Source: Roseinatronobacter bogoriensis DSM 18756 (GTDB lineage: Bacteria; Pseudomonadota; Alphaproteobacteria; Rhodobacterales; Rhodobacteraceae). Taken from it: a DNA stretch of 64,000 nt. Position 1 is the first letter of the stretch. The number at the start of each line of letters is the position of its first letter. Positions 35,768-42,667 of the stretch are shown here, piece by piece. Under the pieces are notes generated by a model. The model saw only the letters and a program-made list of their open reading frames with translations. It had not been told where the DNA came from and did not search any database. The DNA lies in assembly GCF_004366635.1 (NCBI RefSeq), contig NZ_SORN01000001.1:62001-126000 (forward strand), written 5' to 3'. Position numbers and translations under genes: made by a program.

Positions 35768-36598
35768 ATGGCACGTTCTGTCACGACACAACGCAAGTCA
35801 TTCAACACACTGATCGCCTGGATCATCGGACTGCTTCTGTTCTTTCCGATCCTCTGGACGATCCTGACCAGCTTCAAGACCGAGGCGCAGGCCATCGCCG
35901 ACCCGCCTGTGTGGTTCTTCTTCGACTGGACGCTGGAAAACTACCGCGTGGTGCAGGAGCGCTCGAATTACAGCCGCTTCCTGTGGAACTCGATCATCAT
36001 CGCGGGCGGATCAACGATCCTTGGCATGATCATCGCAATCCCGGCGGCGTGGTCGATGGCCTTTGTGCCCTCGCGCCGCACCAAGGATATCCTGCTGTGG
36101 ATGCTGTCCACCAAGATGCTGCCTGCCGTGGGTGTGCTTTACCCGATCTATCTGATCTTCATCCAGTTCGGGCTGCTGGATACACGCGTTGGGCTGACCA
36201 TCGTGCTGATGCTGATCAACCTGCCGATCATGATCTGGATGCTCTACACCTATTTCAAGGAAATCCCCGGCGAGATTCTGGAAGCCGCGCGGATGGACGG
36301 GGCGGGCCTGAAGGAAGAAATCCTCTATGTTCTGACGCCGATGGCGATCCCCGGCATTGCCTCGACGATTCTTCTCAACATCATCCTGGCCTGGAACGAG
36401 GCGTTCTGGACCCTGAACCTGACCGCTGCCCGCGCAGCCCCGCTGACGGCCTTCATCGCCAGCTATTCCAGCCCCGAGGGTCTGTTCTATGCGAAACTCT
36501 CGGCCGCTTCGACGATGGCAATTGCGCCGATCCTGATCCTGGGCTGGTTCAGCCAGAAACAACTTGTGCGCGGTCTGACCTTCGGCGCCGTGAAATAA
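35768..36598 (+). CDS. smoG: Polyol ABC transporter permease
   Basis: This 276-residue inner-membrane partner of SmoF starts at the ATG 35768 after GGGGGGCGA. The EAA loop is EAARMDGAGLKEEILYVLTP. Signature sequences such as PILWTILTSFKTEAQAIADP and STKMLPAVGVLYPIYLIF are characteristic for the MalG-type polyol permease. It lies 10 nt after smoF and 11 nt before smoK. Confidence 0.93.
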   Translation: MARSVTTQRKSFNTLIAWIIGLLLFFPILWTILTSFKTEAQAIADPPVWFFFDWTLENYRVVQERSNYSRFLWNSIIIAGGSTILGMIIAIPAAWSMAFVPSRRTKDILLWMLSTKMLPAVGVLYPIYLIFIQFGLLDTRVGLTIVLMLINLPIMIWMLYTYFKEIPGEILEAARMDGAGLKEEILYVLTPMAIPGIASTILLNIILAWNEAFWTLNLTAARAAPLTAFIASYSSPEGLFYAKLSAASTMAIAPILILGWFSQKQLVRGLTFGAVK

Positions 36599-36609
36599 GG
36601 AACACAGAC

Positions 36610-37614
36610 ATGGGACAAATCGTTCTGGAACAGGTGACGAAAAGCTTCGGTGAAGTCACGGTCATTCCACCGCTGGACCTGACGATCAAGGATGGCGAAT
36701 TCACCGTCTTCGTCGGCCCCTCGGGCTGCGGCAAATCCACGCTTCTGCGCCTGATCGCGGGGCTGGAAGATGTAAGTTCCGGCGAGATCAGGATTGATGG
36801 CAGGCCATCGGCCTCTATCCCGCCTGCCAAACGCGGGCTTGCGATGGTGTTTCAATCCTATGCGCTTTATCCGCATATGACTGTGCGCAAGAATATCGCC
36901 TTTCCGCTGCGCATGGCAGGGCTTGACCGCGCCGAACAGGATCGCCGCGTTGAACAGGCGGCCGCTGTGCTGAACCTGACCGACTATCTGGACCGCCGTC
37001 CGGGGCAACTCTCGGGCGGGCAGCGCCAGCGTGTCGCCATTGGCCGCGCCATCGTGCGCGAACCGGCGGCGTTTCTTTTCGATGAACCGCTCTCGAACCT
37101 TGACGCGGCACTACGGGTGGGCATGCGGCTGGAAATCAGCGAACTGCACAACCGACTGAAAACGACGATGATCTACGTCACCCATGATCAGGTCGAGGCG
37201 ATGACCATGGCAGACAAGATCGTGGTGCTGCGCGCGGGACATATCGAACAGGTCGGCAGCCCGCTGGAACTGTATCGCGCCCCCCGCAACCTGTTCGTGG
37301 CTGGCTTCATCGGCTCGCCCAAGATGAACCTGATCGAGGGCGCAGAGGCTGCGAAGCACAACGCAACCACCATCGGCATCCGCCCTGAACATATCAGCAT
37401 TTCCGCCGAGGATGGGCGCTGGTCCGGGGTGGTCGGTGTCTCGGAACATCTGGGGTCGGATACGTTTTTCCATGTTCATAAGACCGGGCTGGCCGAAAGC
37501 ATCACCGTGCGCGCCGATGGCGAAGTCGGCTTCAAGCATGGCGACCCCATCCATATGACCCCGCGCGCCGACATGATCCACCGCTTTGACGACAAGGGAT
37601 TGCGCATCGCATGA
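36610..37614 (+). CDS. smoK: Polyol ABC transporter ATP-binding protein
   Basis: This 334-residue MalK/UgpC-type ATPase starts at the ATG 36610; the same frame is open through smoG, but that part is not homologous. Walker A is GPSGCGKST at residues 36-44, the signature LSGGQRQR is near residue 135, and Walker B LFDEPLSNLD follows. The C-terminus has the TOBE-type regulatory domain (IGIRPEHISI). It hydrolyses ATP to drive uptake through SmoF/SmoG. The stop overlaps smoS by ATGA. Confidence 0.94.
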   Translation: MGQIVLEQVTKSFGEVTVIPPLDLTIKDGEFTVFVGPSGCGKSTLLRLIAGLEDVSSGEIRIDGRPSASIPPAKRGLAMVFQSYALYPHMTVRKNIAFPLRMAGLDRAEQDRRVEQAAAVLNLTDYLDRRPGQLSGGQRQRVAIGRAIVREPAAFLFDEPLSNLDAALRVGMRLEISELHNRLKTTMIYVTHDQVEAMTMADKIVVLRAGHIEQVGSPLELYRAPRNLFVAGFIGSPKMNLIEGAEAAKHNATTIGIRPEHISISAEDGRWSGVVGVSEHLGSDTFFHVHKTGLAESITVRADGEVGFKHGDPIHMTPRADMIHRFDDKGLRIA

Positions 37615-38384
37615 AACGGCTGAACGGAAAGACTGCCCTGATCACCGGGGCTGCGCGGGGTATCGGGCTGGCCTTTGCGAAGGCCTATATCCGCGAAGGT
37701 GCCCAAGTGGTGCTGGGCGATATAGACATCGCGCGCGCGCGAACTGAGGCAACCGCATTGGGGGATGCCGCCTTTGCCGTCGAAATGGACGTGACATGCC
37801 AAGACAGTATCGACGCTGCTGTTGCGGCCAGCGTGGCGCATTTCGGCCAAATCGACATCCTGATCAACAATGCCGCGATTTTCACCGCCGCCCCGATTAT
37901 CGAGATAACGCGCGCTGATTACGCGCGGTGTTTCGAGATCAATGTCGCGGGCGCATTATTCACGATGCAGGCCGTGGCGCGGCACATGATTGAACGCGGC
38001 GGGGGCGGCAAGATCATCAACATGGCCAGCCAGGCCGGGCGGCGGGGTGAAGGGCTGGTGGCTGTCTATTGTGCGTCCAAGGCCGCGATTATCAGCCTGA
38101 CGCAATCGGCCGGACTGGACCTGATCCGGCATGGCATCAACGTGAACGCCATCGCGCCCGGTGTGGTGGATGGCGAACATTGGGATGGGGTCGATGCGTT
38201 CTTTGCGAAATATGAAGGCAAAGAACCCGGCCAGAAGAAACGTGAAGTCGGCGCGGGTGTGCCTTTCGGGCGGATGGGCGTGGCCGAGGATCTGACCGGC
38301 ATGGCCGTTTTCCTTGCTTCGTCCGAGGCCGATTACATCGTCGCGCAGACCTATAATGTGGATGGCGGGCAATGGATGAGTTGA
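37611..38384 (+). CDS. smoS: Sorbitol dehydrogenase (short-chain dehydrogenase)
   Basis: This 257-residue SDR enzyme has the cofactor motif TGAARGIG (residues 12-19), the NNAAIF segment, the catalytic Ser in NMASQAG and YCASK with the catalytic Tyr and Lys near 153. Overall similarity is to L-iditol/sorbitol 2-dehydrogenase SmoS, which oxidises D-sorbitol to D-fructose with NAD. It overlaps smoK by 4 nt and mtlK by 13 nt, so expression is tightly tied to transport. Confidence 0.92.
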   Translation: MKRLNGKTALITGAARGIGLAFAKAYIREGAQVVLGDIDIARARTEATALGDAAFAVEMDVTCQDSIDAAVAASVAHFGQIDILINNAAIFTAAPIIEITRADYARCFEINVAGALFTMQAVARHMIERGGGGKIINMASQAGRRGEGLVAVYCASKAAIISLTQSAGLDLIRHGINVNAIAPGVVDGEHWDGVDAFFAKYEGKEPGQKKREVGAGVPFGRMGVAEDLTGMAVFLASSEADYIVAQTYNVDGGQWMS

Positions 38385-39859
38385 TACAGTTGTCGCAGGG
38401 GACGTTGGGGGAAATCCCGGCCACTGTCCCTGTGCCGCGCTATGATCGCAAAGCGCTGCGGCCCGGTATTGTGCATATCGGCCTTGGCAATTTTCACCGC
38501 GCGCATCAGGCGTGGTACACGCATCGGCTGATGCAAATGGGGCTGGCGCAGGACTGGGCGATCATCGGCGCGGGCGTGCGCCAAGGCGATAGCGCCATGC
38601 GCGACAAGCTGCTGGCGCAAGACTGCCTGACCACGTTGATCGAGCTTGATCCCGCCGGAAAATCCGCCGAAGTCACCGGCGCGATGGTGGATTTTCTGCC
38701 TGTCCAGCAAGACAATGCCGCGCTGATCGCCCGCATGGCGCAGCCCGACATCCGCATCGTATCCCTGACCGTGACCGAGGGCGGCTATTATATGGTCCCG
38801 GAAACCGGCGGGCTGGATACCGGCCACGAAGATATCCGCCATGATGCACGCCATCCCGCAAGCCCGCGTACCGCTTTTGGCGCAATGGTTGCGGCGCTGC
38901 GCCTGCGGCGCGCTCAGGGCACGGGGCCGTTTACCTGCCTGTCCTGCGACAATCTGCAAGGCAATGGCGATATTTTGCGCCGCGTGGTAGTGGGCCTTGC
39001 ACGGCTGTCGGACCCCGGCCTTGCTGATTGGGTCGAGGCGCAGTGCAGTTTTCCCAACAGCATGGTGGACTGCATCGTGCCTTCCACTGGCCCGCGCGAA
39101 ATTGCGCTGGTGCGCAGCTTCGGGATTATCGACGCAGCCCCTGTGACGCATGAAAAATACCGCCAATGGGTAATCGAGGATGATTTCTGCGCTGGGCGGC
39201 CTGACTGGGGGCAAGCGGGCGCAGTTTTCACCTGCAATGTGCATCCCTATGAGACAATGAAGATCCGCATCCTGAATGGCGGTCATCAGGTGATTTGCGG
39301 GGCGGGCGAATTGCTGGGGCTGGACACGATAGCCGCCACCATGGCGCATGACGCCATCCGTGCCATGTTTCGCAAAGTCGCCTGCGAAGAGATTGCGCCG
39401 CATGTGCCTGCCGTGCCCGGTATCTCGGCGCTGGACTATATCGACCTGATCGAGGCGCGTTTCGCCAATCCCGATATTCATGACACAACCCGGCGCGTGG
39501 CCTTCGACGGCGCCAGTCGTCATGCGGGGTTCCTTCTGCCGTCCATCCGCGATGGGCTGGCGAAGGGGGCGCCGGTGCAAGGGCTGGCGCTCGTATCGGC
39601 GCTCTGGGCGCGCTATTGTCTGGGCCAGCGCGAAAACGGCACGCGGATCGAGGCGAATGACCCGCTCTGGCCGGTTCTGCAAACGGCAGCAGCCGCCGCG
39701 CATGTCCATCCGGCAGCCTGGCTGGAGCAGGTGCCGATTTACCACGATGTCAAGGACGCGCCGCAATTTGCCGAAGCGTTCGGTCGCTGGTACGCGCTGC
39801 TGGAATCGCGTGGCGTGAATGCCGCCATCGGGGACTATGTCGGGCAGCAGGCTGGTTGA
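38372..39859 (+). CDS. mtlK: Mannitol 2-dehydrogenase (polyol-specific long-chain dehydrogenase)
   Basis: This 495-residue enzyme of the mannitol dehydrogenase family oxidises D-mannitol (and often arabitol or sorbitol) to the ketose with NAD. The N-terminal Rossmann domain opens with GIVHIGLGNFHRAHQA; the central DNLQGNG and PNSMVDCIVPST segments and the active-site KIRILNGGHQ with Lys, Asn and His are all present. The length is standard. The start lies inside the end of smoS (13-nt overlap). Confidence 0.94.
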   Translation: MDELIQLSQGTLGEIPATVPVPRYDRKALRPGIVHIGLGNFHRAHQAWYTHRLMQMGLAQDWAIIGAGVRQGDSAMRDKLLAQDCLTTLIELDPAGKSAEVTGAMVDFLPVQQDNAALIARMAQPDIRIVSLTVTEGGYYMVPETGGLDTGHEDIRHDARHPASPRTAFGAMVAALRLRRAQGTGPFTCLSCDNLQGNGDILRRVVVGLARLSDPGLADWVEAQCSFPNSMVDCIVPSTGPREIALVRSFGIIDAAPVTHEKYRQWVIEDDFCAGRPDWGQAGAVFTCNVHPYETMKIRILNGGHQVICGAGELLGLDTIAATMAHDAIRAMFRKVACEEIAPHVPAVPGISALDYIDLIEARFANPDIHDTTRRVAFDGASRHAGFLLPSIRDGLAKGAPVQGLALVSALWARYCLGQRENGTRIEANDPLWPVLQTAAAAAHVHPAAWLEQVPIYHDVKDAPQFAEAFGRWYALLESRGVNAAIGDYVGQQAG

Positions 39860-39929
39860 TGTCTGTAGGCGTTGATATGCGCTATACGGCCAAGCCCTTT
39901 CCACCTTCTATGCCGCATGGAGACCTGCC

Positions 39930-40565
39930 TTGAGTGTAGCCCAACCCCTTGATTCCATTTCGCCAGACCTATTGAAACGGCTGCGCGATCTGCACGGCAC
40001 GGGCCGGAAACTGATTGCCGTGGCAGGTGCGCCTGCCAGCGGAAAATCTGTGCTTGGCATGGCGCTGCGCGATGCCCTGCGCCGCAATGGCCAGCGGGCA
40101 GAATTGGTTCCGATGGATGGCTTCCATCTGGACAACCGCCTTCTTGATGCGCGCGGCCTACGGGCGCGCAAGGGCGCACCAGAGAGTTTCGATGTGGCAG
40201 GCTTCATCGCTCTGGTTCGGCGGCTGCGCTCTGACGCGGAAGTGGTGTATCCCCTGTTCGACCGCGCGCGCGATCTGTCAATTGCGGGCGCGGGTGTCAT
40301 CTCTCCTGATTGCGAGATGGTCATCATTGAGGGGAATTATCTGCTCTTTGACGAAAAACCGTGGTCGGATCTGGCCGCACTTTGGGATTTCTCGATCTGG
40401 CTGGATACAGCGGAAGACACGATCCTTCAGCGCTGCGTCGCGCGGTGGCTGGGTCATGGGCATGATCTTGATGCCGCCAGAAAGCGGGCCGAAGGCAACG
40501 ATCTGGCCAATGCGCGCCGTATCATCGCGGCACGTCTGGATGCGGACATGACGCTTTCAGAATAG
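39930..40565 (+). CDS. P-loop kinase related to uridine kinase/FrcK-like proteins
   Basis: This 211-residue cytoplasmic NTPase starts at a TTG (39930) preceded by GGAGA at good spacing; no in-frame ATG fits. Walker A is GAPASGKS (residues about 32-39), followed by PMDGFHLDNRLLDARG and the lid-like GAPESFDVAGF seen in nucleoside/pantothenate-kinase-like proteins. In polyol and fructose loci of related bacteria such a protein is called FrcK and may phosphorylate fructose; that role would complete the pathway from sorbitol/mannitol to fructose phosphate, but it is inferred from position. Confidence 0.75.
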   Translation: MSVAQPLDSISPDLLKRLRDLHGTGRKLIAVAGAPASGKSVLGMALRDALRRNGQRAELVPMDGFHLDNRLLDARGLRARKGAPESFDVAGFIALVRRLRSDAEVVYPLFDRARDLSIAGAGVISPDCEMVIIEGNYLLFDEKPWSDLAALWDFSIWLDTAEDTILQRCVARWLGHGHDLDAARKRAEGNDLANARRIIAARLDADMTLSE

Positions 40566-40609
40566 GTCTGTGGGCGATTGCACGCGTCTTGTATCTCGCC
40601 GGGCCGCCA

Positions 40610-41728
40610 TCAGAACGGCTGCTCCAATGAGTGGACAGTCATGCCTGCCAGACCCGCCTCATCCGCTGCGTCGGGCAGTTTGGACAGGGACAGCAAGGAC
40701 AGGCTCTCATTCAGGTCTGATTTCGGCATGTCACGCGCGATGATCACAACGCGGCTGGTCGTGTCGCCCTTTGGCCAGCTTTCCAGCGGCACGGGTGGTT
40801 CGAAGATGTGCTGAACCCCATGAAAAACAAAAGGCGTTGGCACATCCTTGATATGCACGATGCCTTTCAGGCGCAGGATGTTGGCGCCGCGCAAGGCAAT
40901 CAGCGTATCAAGCCAGAAATCGAACACCTCAGCGGGGATCGGGTCGGCCAGAGTGACCGATGCCGTAGTGACCCGGCCATCTGTCGCATGATGAGAGGGC
41001 GCGGCCAGGTCAACGGCTTTAGGCTGCGGCTTGCTCAAGCCCGACAGCCCTGCCAATGGGTCGGCGGCGGGCTGGGCAAGCCATTCCAGCGCATGATCTT
41101 GCGCCATCGGTTTGCGCAGCGCGCCAAGGCCCCACAAGCTGCCGGCAGGCACAGCGCCCTGATCCGCTGTTATGCGCGGGGTGCCGGGGTTTAGCCGGTC
41201 AAGACACGCATGCAATGAAGCAAGAGTGGCCGTATCTGCCAGATCAAGCTTTGACACAACGATCCGATCCGCCATAGCGACTTGCGCCTGTGCCTCGGCG
41301 TGGCGATCCAGCGTTGCCGCGCCGAGAGCGGCATCGACAACTGTGACGGTTCCATCCAGCGCGTAATTGGGGGCCAGCACGGGATCGACCAGAAGCGTAT
41401 GATGGATCGGACCGGGATCAGCGAGGCCGGTGGTTTCAATCACCACCCGGTCAAAGGCCAGTTCCTGACGCGCCCGTCGCGCCAGTAGTGAGAGCAACGT
41501 CTTGGATAAATCCCCCCGGATCGAGCAGCAGACACAGCCCCCAGGCATGAGCACCACATCTTCGGCGGCTTCCTCAATCAGATCGTGATCCAGCCCGGCA
41601 TCACCGAATTCATTCACCACAACGGCAATACGGCCTGCTTCTGGATCATGGAGCAAGCGGTTCAGCAGTGTCGTCTTGCCTGCACCAAGAAATCCAGTGA
41701 GCAAGGTTACAGGAATGGGATCGGGCAT
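40610..41728 (-). CDS. COG0523/CobW-family GTPase, probable zinc metallochaperone
   Basis: This 372-residue G3E P-loop GTPase has Walker A GFLGAGKT (residues 12-19), the family metal motif CVCC (Cys64, Cys66, Cys67), the ETTGLADPGPI switch-like region and a CobW C-terminal domain (RLKGIVHIKDVPTPFVFHGVQ). COG0523 proteins deliver metal to client enzymes; members controlled by Zur act in zinc starvation. Here a perfect Zur-like palindrome lies 38 nt before the start, and a hisI paralogue is read divergently from it, which argues for the zinc branch rather than cobalamin or nitrile hydratase. The end is 44 nt from the convergent kinase gene. Confidence 0.85.
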   Translation of the reverse strand: MPDPIPVTLLTGFLGAGKTTLLNRLLHDPEAGRIAVVVNEFGDAGLDHDLIEEAAEDVVLMPGGCVCCSIRGDLSKTLLSLLARRARQELAFDRVVIETTGLADPGPIHHTLLVDPVLAPNYALDGTVTVVDAALGAATLDRHAEAQAQVAMADRIVVSKLDLADTATLASLHACLDRLNPGTPRITADQGAVPAGSLWGLGALRKPMAQDHALEWLAQPAADPLAGLSGLSKPQPKAVDLAAPSHHATDGRVTTASVTLADPIPAEVFDFWLDTLIALRGANILRLKGIVHIKDVPTPFVFHGVQHIFEPPVPLESWPKGDTTSRVVIIARDMPKSDLNESLSLLSLSKLPDAADEAGLAGMTVHSLEQPF

Positions 41729-41765
41729 GGTGGGCTTCCGGCTTGAATGATCTGAGCAAATGTGT

Positions 41766-41782
41766 TTGTTATATTATAACAA
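41766..41782. promoter_or_regulatory. Zur-like operator in the cobW-hisI divergent promoter
   Basis: TTGTTATATTATAACAA is a perfect palindrome (8-bp arms, one central base) and contains TGTTATA-N-TATAACA, the core of known Zur sites. It is 22 nt before the hisI ATG and 38 nt from the GTPase start, placed to repress both. Confidence 0.75.
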
Positions 41783-41803
41783 TTCATACCACAAGGCTAC
41801 GCA

Positions 41804-42277
41804 ATGCCCATCATCGAATTCCACCCCCGCCGCACGATTGAGGAAGTCGAGGAAGGCAATATCCTCGCCCCGAAGTTCGGACCCGATAGCCTGATGCCCT
41901 GCATCACCACCGATCATCAGACGGGCGAGGTGCTGATGCTCGGCTGGATGGACGCAAACGCCCTGCGCCTGACACTCGAAACCGGAGAGGCGCATTACTT
42001 CAGTCGGTCGCGGCAGACCCTGTGGCGAAAGGGTGCAAACTCGGGCCTTGTGCAACATGTGATTGAAGCGCGGATTGACGACGATCAAGACGCACTCTGG
42101 CTGCGGGTGCAAGTCGCAGGCTCTGGCGCATCCTGCCATGTCGGCTATCGGTCGTGTTTTTATCGGACTGTCCCGATGAAAAATAAAGCGGGCACAAAAC
42201 TGCGCTTTACCGAGCGCGCAAAAACATTTGACCCCATCGCAACCTATGGCGACGCGCCCAACCCCACACAACTATGA
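41804..42277 (+). CDS. hisI: HisI paralogue (phosphoribosyl-AMP cyclohydrolase) with altered zinc site
   Basis: This 157-residue protein of the HisI family opens the pyrimidine ring of PR-AMP in histidine biosynthesis. The family core is clear: LMLGWMDANALRLTLETGEA, YFSRSRQTLWRKGANSG and CHVGYRSCFYR. HisI binds zinc through three cysteines: one in DCDxD and two in the CH-x5-C stretch. The latter two are present (Cys111, Cys118), but the DCDxD motif reads DDDQD, so Asp93 replaces the first Cys. The C-terminal extension of about 25 residues also differs from short HisI proteins. Divergence from a COG0523 gene across a Zur-like box marks it as a probable zinc-sparing second copy. Its stop overlaps the next gene by ATGA. 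Confidence 0.88.
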   Translation: MPIIEFHPRRTIEEVEEGNILAPKFGPDSLMPCITTDHQTGEVLMLGWMDANALRLTLETGEAHYFSRSRQTLWRKGANSGLVQHVIEARIDDDQDALWLRVQVAGSGASCHVGYRSCFYRTVPMKNKAGTKLRFTERAKTFDPIATYGDAPNPTQL

Positions 42278-42561
42278 GTTTTGCCACCGAACTGCGCCAG
42301 AAAGCGTCAAAGCTCTGGCACATCCAGCGCGTCAAGGGTCTGGTGCGCGCGCATGCGCGCGCAGGGCCAAACGCACTTATCACTGTGGTCGAGGTGGAAT
42401 GCGATGATCCAGCATGCCCCGGCCCGGCGACCCGGATCACGATACTCGGGATTGACCTCATTCGACGATCGTTATTGATCCATCGACCTGTCGCAGACGT
42501 GACAGTTGCGGACATGCGCCAGCCAGTCACCTTGATAAGCGCAACACATGCGACCGAGTGA
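42274..42561 (+). CDS. Small uncharacterised protein with CDDPACPG motif
   Basis: This 95-residue protein is translationally coupled to the hisI paralogue by a 4-nt overlap. The N-terminal part is basic and helical; a beta-rich middle contains VEVECDDPACPGPATRITIL with two Cys five residues apart. Short proteins with a similar Cys-Asp-Pro-x-Cys-Pro motif occur beside CobW-family GTPase genes in other alphaproteobacteria, as far as I recall, but no function is known. Co-transcription from the Zur-like box suggests a part in zinc limitation, perhaps as a GTPase partner or client. Confidence 0.7.
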   Translation: MSFATELRQKASKLWHIQRVKGLVRAHARAGPNALITVVEVECDDPACPGPATRITILGIDLIRRSLLIHRPVADVTVADMRQPVTLISATHATE

Positions 42562-42667
42562 CCGTAATGCCGGGAGCCAAGGTAACAGCCGGCATCGCAG
42601 CAACGGCTGACCTTGCCCGTGCGAACCCGACGAATGGTTGTGCATATGCCAACACGCCGATCTGCCA

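Noticed and set aside
35911..36609. N-terminal extension of the smoK frame through smoG
   Set aside because: The frame is open by chance; ATPase homology begins at the ATG 36610 and the extension overlaps the SmoG coding sequence in another frame.
38351..39904. 517-codon minus-strand frame opposite mtlK
   Set aside because: It mirrors the codon structure of mtlK, whose family motifs are complete on the plus strand.
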